A stretch of DNA of 64,000 bases from JAJDZL01 sp965220665 (GTDB lineage: Bacteria > Pseudomonadota > Gammaproteobacteria > Arenicellales > JAJDZL01), in assembly GCA_965220665.1 (NCBI GenBank), contig CBDCQQ010000005.1:682001-746000 (forward strand). The letters run 5' to 3'. The notes beneath the pieces are model-generated. The model saw only the letters and a list, made by a program, of their open reading frames with translations. It did no database searches and was not told where the DNA came from. The stretch's first letter is position 1. Every line of letters starts with the position of its first letter. The translations under genes were made by a program, and so were the position numbers. Of this stretch, positions 1 to 8,114 are shown piece after piece.

Positions 1-1
1 T

Positions 2-1735
2 CCTCCACCACTAAGTGAATTAAAAATCAACAAAAAGGAGTCTGGATTTTACGAAGGATTCAGTCAGACCGTTGCATTACCGGCGAAGGTGCTTATCGCT
101 TTGATTGTCATCTGGGCTGCAATGGACCCGCAACGGGCGGGACAGGTACTTAGCGACATACAGAACTGGTCACTGGAGCATTTCAATACCTACTATATCT
201 ATGCGGTAGCCTTCTATGTGGGTGTTTGTCTGTTTATCGCGTTGTTTCCACCTTTCGGCAAAGTCAAGCTTGGCACACCGGATGGGAAGCCGGAATTCTC
301 GGATTTTTCGTGGTTTTCGATGATGTTTGGAGCGGGAATCGGTATCGGCATGCTTGGTTATGCCGCTGCAGAACCGATTTGGCATTTGGGAAATAACCCG
401 GAAATAATCATGAGCAAGGATGCGATTAAAGCACTTTTCGCTAGTAGCAACATAGCACTTGCAGAAGGTGCTGATGTATTTGCTGAATATCAGAAGCAGC
501 TTGCTGCCGGATCTATTGCAGCGATTGACGGATTGGTGATTCCCAAAACGGAATCGGCTGTTCGCAGCGCATATCACTATGCATTTCTACATTGGGGACT
601 AGGAACTTGGGCAACCTATTCGCTGGTCGGCATTTCGCTTGCTTTTTTCGCTTACCGACGCAATCTGCCACTAACAATACGTTCTGGATTGAGTTCTTTG
701 TTCGGCCGTTCAATGGAAGGACCCTGGGGGAGCGTTGTCGATATCGCGGCCGTGTTATCAACTCTACTAGGGATATCACAAACAATCGGTCTTGGGCTTA
801 ACGCATTTGCTTCGGGACTGCACAACATTACCGGAGCAGAATGGCTGATGACAACCGGCGAAGCACCCGGACCGACTACCGGAGCACTGTTGTTATCGCT
901 AGCAGTGGTAATGCTCCTTTCTACCGGATCTGCGTTGTCTGGTGTAGGACGAGGCATCAAATGGCTCAGCAACACAAACATGGTTCTGTCTTTTTCCCTG
1001 CTCACGTTCTTTTTGATATTCGGTGCGACGATGTTCGCATTTGAACTGCTGGGTAAAGGAATTTTCAGTTACATCATCCATCTGCCGGCCTTAACACTGA
1101 CTGTCTGGGACCCGTCGACGGAACTAGGTGGCTGGCAAACAGGTTGGTCTGTCTTCTTTTGGGCCTGGGCGATCGCATTTGGTACTTTTGTTGGTATTTT
1201 TCTTGCACGGATCTCAAAAAACAGAACGATTCGGGAGTTCGTTGTAGGTGCTATCGTTGCTCCTTCAATTATGTGCTTTATCTGGTTTACTTTCGTTGGT
1301 GGCACGGCTATTGACCTAGAATTAAGCGGAGCCGCAGAAGGAAGAATATTTGGTTCGAATTTGACTTATCAGCTTTATGAGGTAATCAACATCATGCTGT
1401 CCCCGGTCCTGGCAACATTGATGTCAATCATGATCGTGATTCTATTGCTGACTTACCTGGTGACTTCCGCTGACTCCGCGATTTTGGTGATCAATACAAT
1501 CAATTCTGGTGGTGAATATTCACCCAAAACCGGTCAGAAGCATATTCTGATCTGGGGAATCGCACTTACTGCCGTAGTCGGAGTTTTATTGCTTGCTGGT
1601 GGATTGAGAGCAATTCAGTCTGCAATGATCGTTGGAACAATTCCATTCACAGCGGTACTGATACTGATGGGTGTTGGCTTACTTAAGGCACTGATCAGGG
1701 ACAATATGCGAAGCAAGCAATCGGGTAGTTCTTGA
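2..1735 (+). CDS. BCCT family betaine/carnitine/choline transporter (5' end outside window)
   Basis: This is an inner-membrane carrier of the BCCT family, which imports quaternary ammonium compounds such as glycine betaine or choline, usually with Na+ or H+. The reading frame is open from the window edge without a stop, so the true start lies upstream; the first in-window start codon (GTG at 89) is internal. Visible family marks are the glycine-rich segment before an A-A-E-P motif (GIGIGMLGYAAAEPIWH), and the W-A-W-A-I-A-F-G-T-F-V-G segment followed by ARISKNRTIREF. About a dozen hydrophobic segments are present. It ends with a short polar tail. Exact substrate cannot be told from the sequence. 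Confidence 0.93.
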   Translation, partial: PPPLSELKINKKESGFYEGFSQTVALPAKVLIALIVIWAAMDPQRAGQVLSDIQNWSLEHFNTYYIYAVAFYVGVCLFIALFPPFGKVKLGTPDGKPEFSDFSWFSMMFGAGIGIGMLGYAAAEPIWHLGNNPEIIMSKDAIKALFASSNIALAEGADVFAEYQKQLAAGSIAAIDGLVIPKTESAVRSAYHYAFLHWGLGTWATYSLVGISLAFFAYRRNLPLTIRSGLSSLFGRSMEGPWGSVVDIAAVLSTLLGISQTIGLGLNAFASGLHNITGAEWLMTTGEAPGPTTGALLLSLAVVMLLSTGSALSGVGRGIKWLSNTNMVLSFSLLTFFLIFGATMFAFELLGKGIFSYIIHLPALTLTVWDPSTELGGWQTGWSVFFWAWAIAFGTFVGIFLARISKNRTIREFVVGAIVAPSIMCFIWFTFVGGTAIDLELSGAAEGRIFGSNLTYQLYEVINIMLSPVLATLMSIMIVILLLTYLVTSADSAILVINTINSGGEYSPKTGQKHILIWGIALTAVVGVLLLAGGLRAIQSAMIVGTIPFTAVLILMGVGLLKALIRDNMRSKQSGSS

Positions 1736-2248
1736 TGTTCAGATTGGCTAGGATTTCAAGTTGAAGCAGATGACATAAAGCTGCCTGAATCCGGATCTCA
1801 CTCAGCAGTAAATAATTGCGCAGTTTTCAGAGTGGACGGATTTCAATCAACTGACGAATCGTGTGTTTTCTCGACAGCTAGAATTTCTGGGTAGTAGCTG
1901 CGGTTTCTGGAGGGGGCCCGATGAGGTATTCATGAACAGTCCCCCTCACTCAGATTGATCAGTACGGTATGCTTGTATTGAGCCCTTTGGGCAACGACGA
2001 TGTAACGAGCACTCAACAACAATTTTCAGTTGTTGCGAATTGCTGAGTTGGCAGATCACCTGAATGACCAATACCTTTCAGCCTGAACTTCATAGCATAG
2101 TCAGTCATTTGGGAACACGTAAACTATTGACTTGTAAAAATTGTTCCCTCGAATTAGTCAGTTTAACCTGTCTGTGCACTGGGTACTTTTTTATATCAAT
2201 ACTTTGTGCCACTAGTTCGGTCGGTACTGAATCCCGACACTGCTGAAA
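1736..2248. other. Intergenic region between convergent genes, no gene seen
   Basis: About 510 bases separate the BCCT transporter from the convergent Rieske gene. Short open frames here do not resemble proteins. A GC-rich dyad lies near 1912-1945 (GGGGG...CCCCC) but has no clear T-run, so I do not call a terminator. A second weak dyad (CAACAA/TTGTTG) lies near 2013-2034. Confidence 0.5.
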
Positions 2249-3289
2249 TCAATCTCCGTTCAGTAGAATGTCTTTGACAATCTGTTGAAATCGTGCGACA
2301 TGTTTTTCCATTGAGGGTGATAACGGACCCGGCGTGAATACACCCGCACGCAAATTCCTGGTAACCTCGGCGCAAATCCCGAAATCTTCTTCGACGATCT
2401 GTTTGCCCCAGGCAAATGCTTCGTGTTTGGCAGCGTCATCAAGTTCACCGTACCAGGCCCAGTTGATTGAACGGACATGGTTGGAACTCTTTGACTCGAC
2501 ACGTTCCGCCTTGAAAATTTTGTCACCCATGACCAACTGCAGTCCCGGAAAGTGATAAACCCATAGTCCTTTCGCACCCCTAGCCTCTCGGGCACCACCG
2601 CTGGTACCATGCGTAACGTCAAACGCAACCGACCGACCGTCGTTGACTGAGAATAGCTGTACATCTCCGCCAGCCAGAGCTGTACCCAAGCGCGGATGAA
2701 CGAGATTGAGGTGGTATCCTTCGACCGTGTTATCGCAGTATGTTTTCCAGTTGATCTGGCCTTCAACGGCAAACTCACCATAGTAGTCAAGACTGGCCGG
2801 ACCCGGGAAATCGGCACACAGCCCCGAAACCTCACCCAACCATTCATCAAAATCCACCCCCTTATCTTGCGCAATTTTGATGAAAACAAGTCCGTTCCAG
2901 ACATGCACCTCTATTTGATGCAATGAGAGTGAATTCTTCTCATCCCCCAATTCTTCACCGAATCTAGGCGTGTTCTGCAACCGACCATGATCATCATAAA
3001 GCCAGCCGTGATAAGGGCAACGAACCGAATTAACACCGCCGCCGCGACCGTCCACAAGAAGTGTCGCGCCGCGATGCCGACAGACATTCAAGAATGCACG
3101 CAGTGTCCCATCGTGAGAACGAAGAACAAACACCGGCCAACCGCAGACCCGATCGCAAAGATAGTCACCCGGATTTGATACTAGATGCAATGGTCCCATC
3201 AGCCACCAGCTCGGAAGAAATATCCGATCTCGTTCCCTAGCGTAAATCTCTGGGTCTACGTACCAGTTTGCTTTAAGTGTCTTTACCAT
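2249..3289 (-). CDS. Rieske [2Fe-2S] aromatic ring-hydroxylating oxygenase, alpha subunit-like
   Basis: Probable terminal oxygenase component of a Rieske non-heme iron dioxygenase or monooxygenase. The N-terminal Rieske domain shows the cluster ligands C-x-H (NVCRHRGA) and C-x-x-H (RCPYHGW). The C-terminal domain has NWKTYCDNTVEGYHLNLVHP, which carries the D/H/H mononuclear iron ligands. I place the start at the ATG at 3289 rather than at the longer frame to 3355, because the longer frame would overlap the upstream hydrolase gene and the family N-terminus matches the shorter form. At about 346 residues it is short for ring-hydroxylating dioxygenases but usual for single-component-type Rieske demethylases. 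No ferredoxin or reductase gene is adjacent. It lies 7 bases downstream of an alpha/beta hydrolase and is likely co-transcribed. Substrate unknown. Confidence 0.9.
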   Translation of the reverse strand: MVKTLKANWYVDPEIYARERDRIFLPSWWLMGPLHLVSNPGDYLCDRVCGWPVFVLRSHDGTLRAFLNVCRHRGATLLVDGRGGGVNSVRCPYHGWLYDDHGRLQNTPRFGEELGDEKNSLSLHQIEVHVWNGLVFIKIAQDKGVDFDEWLGEVSGLCADFPGPASLDYYGEFAVEGQINWKTYCDNTVEGYHLNLVHPRLGTALAGGDVQLFSVNDGRSVAFDVTHGTSGGAREARGAKGLWVYHFPGLQLVMGDKIFKAERVESKSSNHVRSINWAWYGELDDAAKHEAFAWGKQIVEEDFGICAEVTRNLRAGVFTPGPLSPSMEKHVARFQQIVKDILLNGD

Positions 3290-3296
3290 TTTCGAT

Positions 3297-4109
3297 TTAG
3301 GGTAATTCTGGATGAGATGATTGAGCCGGATGATCAGGCTTGCGGGATGCAGCAAAGTCTACAATGTGTTCGGCTACTGTTGGACCGGCTTCCAACAGAA
3401 TTGAGTGTTTCAATCGAGGCAGGATCACAAGTTTTGAATCTGGCAGCTGATCTGAAATCATTCGATTAAGGCGCGGGTTGCATCCACCATCGTTTTCTCC
3501 GGTCAGTACCAGGGCGGGTGCCGTAATTTCATGCAGCCAGGGCATCATTTCTGTCCCAGCATAGATTCTAAACACATTAAGAAAGCTTTCAGCATCAGTC
3601 TCAACAACCTGCTTGAGGCGCACATCGACGATTTCTGGATGCTGCTTGATAAATTCGTCTGTGAACCAGCGATTGGTCAGCGTCTTCAATACGTTCACAA
3701 CACCTTCCCGCTCCATTGCACGAACCACATTCCAGACCTTGATGCTGTCGTCAACTGTGCGGCCAGCAGCTGTTGACAGCAACCCCAGCGACTTTACAAT
3801 ATCTGGATACTTTCTGGCGTAGGCAGGACCGATCATACCGCCCAAAGAGTGGCCCGCAAAGTGAGCTTTGTCTACCCCGCTGCGCTGGCGAACCAACTCG
3901 AGATCATCCACGAGTTCATCCAAACCAAAATTCACAGCAGACATGGGAGACTGACCGTGATTTCGAAGATCGTAGCTGATGACTTTGAAATGTTCCCTTA
4001 ATGTCGGCATCATGAAACGCCAGATGCTGCGGTCCGCACCAATACCGTGAATCAGTATCAAAGGTTCCCCCTGACCTTCAATGCTGAATTCACATTCGAT
4101 GGCAGTCAT
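3297..4109 (-). CDS. Alpha/beta hydrolase, 3-oxoadipate enol-lactonase-like
   Basis: Soluble alpha/beta-hydrolase-fold enzyme. The oxyanion-hole motif HGIGADRSIW and nucleophile elbow GHSLGGMIG (catalytic Ser) are near the N-terminus and residue 98. An aspartate in LTGENDGG and a late histidine in LKHS complete the triad. It resembles PcaD-type lactonases, but the sub-family is too broad to assign a substrate. ATG at 4109 is preferred over an in-frame TTG at 4118. It precedes the Rieske oxygenase gene by 7 bases, which suggests both act on one aromatic or N-methylated compound (inference). Confidence 0.85.
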   Translation of the reverse strand: MTAIECEFSIEGQGEPLILIHGIGADRSIWRFMMPTLREHFKVISYDLRNHGQSPMSAVNFGLDELVDDLELVRQRSGVDKAHFAGHSLGGMIGPAYARKYPDIVKSLGLLSTAAGRTVDDSIKVWNVVRAMEREGVVNVLKTLTNRWFTDEFIKQHPEIVDVRLKQVVETDAESFLNVFRIYAGTEMMPWLHEITAPALVLTGENDGGCNPRLNRMISDQLPDSKLVILPRLKHSILLEAGPTVAEHIVDFAASRKPDHPAQSSHPELP

Positions 4110-4519
4110 GAAATTCAATGGGAATCATGTAGTAAAGTTGACACCCTACAATTGATTCTGATTCTTTCGATAAATGAGACAGGTTCTTTCTAATTTGTAT
4201 ACTTGATTTCTCTTCAATTTGAATTTGTCAATTAATAAATATTCCTCCAAATAATGTAGGAGTATAAGCACACTGCTTGTTGATGAATTTGAGGAGGAAA
4301 ACAATCTAATGAGATCAAGTTTTGAACCCGGCACTTCAGTAGAGCAGTAATAATGAAATGTATTGACGCGACATATCCCCTGCCGCCTTCATACCATTAC
4401 CAAGGCGAATTTTTGTTGAGCCTATCGGAATGATATGAAAAAAATATCAGCCGAAGCTGAACTTTTGCCATCGAATTGTGTACGGTGCGCTCATTGAAAG
4501 GCAAACCTATTGATGAGAG

Positions 4520-5240
4520 ATGAACCTGTCAGAGCTGATTATTGAGCCAGTCAAGCGCGAAGACGAAGCGGAATTCCTTGCACTGATGCACCAGCATCAC
4601 TATCTTGGTGCGCCCCACAAGATCGGCGAAAGTGCCTATTATGCTGCGGTATTGCAAGGCGAATGCGAATGGGTTGCGCTGAGTTCATTTTATGCGGCTG
4701 CGCTGAAAAGCGCTGCCCGCGACCGGTGGCTTGGCTGGCATCCAAGAGACCGCATCCCTCGACTGCATCTGATCACCAGCCAGAGCCGGTTTCTGATTCT
4801 GAAGCCGCAGCCAAATCTTGCTTCGCGCACCCTGTCGCTGCTGCGGCGGCAGGTCGCGCAAGACTGGCCGCTGCGCTTCGGTCATCCGGTCCTGCTGATG
4901 GAAACCTTCGTTGATCTGCAACGGTTTAAAGGCAGCTGTTATCTGGCAGACAACTGGCAGCCGATCGGTGAATCGTCAGGCTACCGGCGAAAACACGGCG
5001 GCTACCAGGCAGGGTCATCGAAAAAGATGATGTTTGTGCGCGAGCTTCAGACAGATGCGCGCCGGCTGCTCGCTGGCGCACACCTTGATTCCTACTATTT
5101 CCCCGAAGGAGTTTGCAGGAAAATGCATACAGAAGATGATTTTAAAACAATCCTTGAGTGTTTTTCACAAATTGATGACACCCGCGGACATCGCGGGCGG
5201 CGTTATCGGCTTGACACGCTGCTTGCGATCGCGGGGTGTG
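4520..5240 (+). pseudogene. DUF4338 (DruA-like) / transposase-associated gene, truncated by an IS
   Basis: The first ~210 residues form a DUF4338 domain, the domain of the Druantia protein DruA and of related transposase-linked proteins (GAPHKIGESAYYAAVLQGE, LLMETFVDLQRFKGSCYLADNW, GYRRKHGGY). Next comes the start of an ISAs1-type transposase N-terminal region (FSQIDDTRGHRGRRYRLDTLLAIAGCA). The gene then runs into an ISKra4 element inserted on the opposite strand. The frame stays open to 5428, but its last ~60 codons are antisense to the IS transposase. No continuation of the transposase domain is found beyond the IS at 6.9 kb, so the catalytic part is lost. This gene is more GC-rich than its surroundings, which fits recent transfer. 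I do not call a Druantia system: no druB-E partner is present. Confidence 0.7.
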
Positions 5241-5260
5241 CGACATATTTGTGGCAAATT

Positions 5261-6478
5261 TTACAAATTGCTGGTTCTGTCGTACCAAAAATCGTCAAAT
5301 CGGTTACTGATTACGCTTGCTCGAAGTGCGGCAATCTTGTTCGCCCCTGCCTTGGTCCAGTGCATGCCGCCGCGTTTCAAACGAACGCCAATGACATTTC
5401 TGCACCCGGCTTCGAGTACCGCACTTGACACACAAAGACCTTGATCCCGAAACTGCCGATAACGCATCCGTTCGCGGTTGCGATCAAAGTATCCAATCGT
5501 CGATTCAATTTCAGAATGCCTTTTTGAAAATGGCTCCAAAACCTCAATGAGCTGGTCAATCTCCCCTGCCTTGAGAATCTCAACGGTTTGCTTTGCCCAC
5601 ACTTTGCCAAGCTCATTGCCTTTGCCATAGATGACCTTTGACATGTCCCAGATCTTTTCCATCGCGTGAAAGATATCAAGAATCTGAACCGCTTCGGGGA
5701 ACAGTTCGGAAAAACTGTTCCATATCCAAAGCGCCCCGTCGCCGATCACCACCTGCCTTTGCGCATCGTAGAATCCACGCCGAAGCGCCTCGCGCTCGAT
5801 TCGCTTGGCAAACGGCGCCAGCTCTGTGGCCATGTCAGCGGTGGCCGCTGTTTCAATCGCCGCGGTGTAAGTCACCGAATCGGTATCGATTCGCGCGTGA
5901 CCGCGTTCATCAAAGCCGTCGCAAAACCAGGCTGCGGCAACCTTCATCTCCCGTGTCTTGGCACTGCCGTCTGCCTGCCTGCCTTTGACCCCTTCGGTTT
6001 CTGACTGCGTTACAGGGATGCCGGTGCCATCGACGCCAAGATACATGATCGACGCCGGAGGAGATTCAAGCTCAATGTCGCGTCGTTCGTAATCGCTGAT
6101 TTGCGCACCCAAACGCTCAGCGCTGCGCTCAACCTGCTTGATGCTGACTTCGACGTTTGCCAATTCGTGCAGCAGCACCTGCGACTGGGCAAAACTTTCC
6201 CGTGACGCGCTTTGGCCGATCATGCGAGCCACCCCGGGCGACACGCAGCTTGAATCAAGCCCCATCGCACGGTCTTTGGGACAAAAGCCGTGATTGCACT
6301 TGTGGCAGTGGTAATAAGCGCTCTGATATTCGATGTCACCGACCGCAGTGGTCAGTTTCTTGGTGCGGCTGCCGCTGTAGCGTGCCATTGAGCCGCACTG
6401 ACAGCGGATCAGATTGGCCTGATGATCGGAGGTGTCTGCGTTGAGAAACACTTCAGGCAGCGAAGCGGCAAACACCAT
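5261..6478 (-). CDS. ISKra4-family transposase
   Basis: DDE transposase. From the ATG at 6478 it gives 405 residues. A zinc-finger-like N-terminus (CQCGSMARY, CHKCNHGFCPKD) precedes the catalytic core: GVDGTGIP (first Asp), GDGALWIWN (second Asp) and the region around SSAVLEAGCRNVIG (Glu). The conserved GGMHWTKAGA segment lies near the end. The same frame stays open upstream to about 6633 and encodes a peptide typical of the family N-terminus (DFEAVETAIKAEAM), with no start codon in that stretch. The true protein is therefore probably made as a fusion with the preceding DUF6788 frame by frameshifting. No internal stop is seen, so it may be active. Confidence 0.88.
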   Translation of the reverse strand: MVFAASLPEVFLNADTSDHQANLIRCQCGSMARYSGSRTKKLTTAVGDIEYQSAYYHCHKCNHGFCPKDRAMGLDSSCVSPGVARMIGQSASRESFAQSQVLLHELANVEVSIKQVERSAERLGAQISDYERRDIELESPPASIMYLGVDGTGIPVTQSETEGVKGRQADGSAKTREMKVAAAWFCDGFDERGHARIDTDSVTYTAAIETAATADMATELAPFAKRIEREALRRGFYDAQRQVVIGDGALWIWNSFSELFPEAVQILDIFHAMEKIWDMSKVIYGKGNELGKVWAKQTVEILKAGEIDQLIEVLEPFSKRHSEIESTIGYFDRNRERMRYRQFRDQGLCVSSAVLEAGCRNVIGVRLKRGGMHWTKAGANKIAALRASVISNRFDDFWYDRTSNL

Positions 6479-6575
6479 CGCTTCGGCTTTGATTGCGGTT
6501 TCAACAGCTTCAAAGTCAACCGACTTTGAAAAATCCTGTGCCTTGAGAAGGTGAATGATTTCCTTTTCAGCCTCA

Positions 6576-6845
6576 TCAGCGAAGGTTCGCTTGAGAGGCT
6601 TTGATGCGTCGTTTTTTTTTACCCTGCTGTGATTTCAGACGCAGGTCGCAAAGCGCTTCGTTGACTTCGGTGAACGCTTGAACCAGTTTTTTGAAATCTT
6701 TGTAATGCGTGATTTGCTGCCGGGTGGTTTCCACCGCATGGGCCGGAATGCCGCGGTTGACTGTTTTGGCTTTGACCTTGCGTGTAAACTGCCACCCTGG
6801 ATGACCGGGATCGCCTTCGTTGGCGCAGTGACAGTGTCTTGACAC
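6576..6845 (-). CDS. DUF6788-like protein of the ISKra4 element (possible first half of a frameshifted transposase)
   Basis: About 89 residues from a GTG at 6845. It has a Cys/His-rich start (SRHCHCANEGDPGHPGW), then FTRKVKAKTVNRGIPAHAVETTRQQITHYKDFKKLVQAFTEVNEALCDL, which matches the small DUF6788 proteins that accompany ISKra4-type transposases. The 3' end is lysine/arginine-rich and contains a run of nine A on the coding strand. Only four codons upstream of the GTG there is an in-frame stop, so the start is well bounded. Function in transposition is unknown; DNA binding is plausible. Confidence 0.7.
   Translation of the reverse strand: MSRHCHCANEGDPGHPGWQFTRKVKAKTVNRGIPAHAVETTRQQITHYKDFKKLVQAFTEVNEALCDLRLKSQQGKKKRRIKASQANLR
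6612..6620 (-). other. A9 homopolymer, candidate frameshift or slippage site
   Basis: Nine T on the plus strand read as A9 on the coding strand, within the 3' part of the DUF6788 frame. The transposase frame is open from about 12 bases before this run. Passing from the first frame to the second needs a +1 (or -2) shift here, which ribosomal frameshifting or transcript slippage (loss of one A) would give. Confidence 0.5.
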
Positions 6846-6965
6846 GCCCGAACATGGCTATAGAATGGCAAACTCATGTCCAAAAGTCCAGTAGCAGACG
6901 TTATTTTTTTATTCTCATTGACTTACTGGGAAAATGAAATCGCCCTGCATATCAGATACCTTTGA

Positions 6966-7982
6966 TTACCTCAATTGAGGCATCACCTCTTCGGCAAAAC
7001 ATTGTATGGACTCCAGCGTTTCCGCCTGACTGACGCCAAAATTAACGTTCAGAACCATGCGATCAATACCCAGCTCAGCGTACGGCATCAGTCTGTCAAC
7101 CATCTCCCCAGGTGGGCAAATCAGGAGGTTTTCGCCAAGCTCCTCGATCGATTGCTGGCGCGGCAGCGGTCGAATCATGCCGGCATCCACAATGCCTGGC
7201 CCGGTGAATACGTTATCAAAACGCCGGTAGTAGGCATAAGCTGTTTCAAGGTGAGACTGACGTGCGCGTTCACTTTGCGCAACAAAACCAACCCGTGATA
7301 GTGTCAGAGTGAGATTTTCACCAGGCTCTGACAGTTCGTCTTTCGCCCGCCGAAATGAATTGACCTGTCTTTCCAGCAACCCCTGACCACCAGCGAGCGG
7401 CGTTGTTTGAATATGCATGCCTTCCTTCGCATAACTGTAAACCCGATCGGGGTTAACCACCGCAACCATCATCGGTGGCCCGCCCGTTCTCACTGGACGC
7501 GGCATAATCGTCAAGGGTTCAAACTTGTAAAACTGACCATCCCAGGACACCTCTTCTTTACTCAGCAAAGCCTTCAACACTGCCAACGCTTCGTCAAAAC
7601 GTTCCTGTGTTTCCACAATAGGCACACCGAGACGCTCCATTTCAAACTTGTACGCACCGCGCCCCACCCCAAGCAATAGTCGCCGATCAGTAAATATGTC
7701 TGCAGCTACGATTTCACCAGCAAACACCCGCATGTCATGCAAAGGCAAAACAACCACTGATGTAATGATTTTTATGTTCGTAGTATGCGCAGCGATTTTG
7801 ACAGCGAACTGAAGTGGTGCCGGCATCATGAGAACATTGATCAGATGATGCTCTGTCATGGAGATGGATTCAAACCCGAGCCGATCTGCCAAGATCGCCT
7901 GTTCCACCATATCTTTGTAGACTCGATCACCCCCGTACGACTTGTCAGGATAGTCTGCTGACAACTGAATGCAAAAGTCCAT
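6966..7982 (-). CDS. LLM-class flavin-dependent oxidoreductase (luciferase-like monooxygenase)
   Basis: Member of the bacterial luciferase-like, TIM-barrel flavin monooxygenase superfamily. Typical features are the early ADRLGFESISMTEHH segment, the ITSVVVLPLHDMRVFAGEIVAADIFTDRRLLLGVGRG region (flavin-binding barrel strands), and a late ELGIDRMVLNVNFG. The ATG at 7982 is chosen over a TTG at 7991. Substrate and reductase partner are not evident. It stands alone between the IS element and hemA. Confidence 0.87.
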   Translation of the reverse strand: MDFCIQLSADYPDKSYGGDRVYKDMVEQAILADRLGFESISMTEHHLINVLMMPAPLQFAVKIAAHTTNIKIITSVVVLPLHDMRVFAGEIVAADIFTDRRLLLGVGRGAYKFEMERLGVPIVETQERFDEALAVLKALLSKEEVSWDGQFYKFEPLTIMPRPVRTGGPPMMVAVVNPDRVYSYAKEGMHIQTTPLAGGQGLLERQVNSFRRAKDELSEPGENLTLTLSRVGFVAQSERARQSHLETAYAYYRRFDNVFTGPGIVDAGMIRPLPRQQSIEELGENLLICPPGEMVDRLMPYAELGIDRMVLNVNFGVSQAETLESIQCFAEEVMPQLR

Positions 7983-8114
7983 TTCAAACAAAGCAAAAAC
8001 AGTCAGTCAACGAGTTGTCAACCAGATAACCGTTGATCCCCTACACAAGAGCGATGCTTTCTGATCAGGTGTTAATCCGATCGAAGTGTGTCGAGTAAAT
8101 TCAAATGCAACAGA

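Larger units (their letters stand above)
5238..6887 (-). mobile_element. ISKra4-family insertion sequence (ends approximate)
   Basis: The element holds a DUF6788 passenger/first reading frame and an ISKra4-type transposase on the minus strand, and interrupts a DUF4338 gene. Imperfect inverted repeats can be proposed at the ends: GACAT followed by a TTTG-rich segment at about 5241-5260, matched in inverted orientation at about 6865-6883. The repeats are weak and no clear target duplication was found, because the far flank no longer resembles the interrupted gene. Boundaries could be off by tens of bases. Confidence 0.6.

Noticed and set aside
4146..4334. Short open frame on the minus strand in an AT-rich gap
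   Set aside because: Low-complexity translation, no family resemblance and no ribosome-binding site.
4520..5240. Druantia defence system because of the DruA-like domain
   Set aside because: The gene continues into a transposase-like domain, is truncated, and no DruB-E or helicase partner lies nearby.
5238..6887. Target-site duplication of the ISKra4 element
   Set aside because: No matching short repeat could be placed at the weakly defined ends; the far flank does not continue the interrupted gene.
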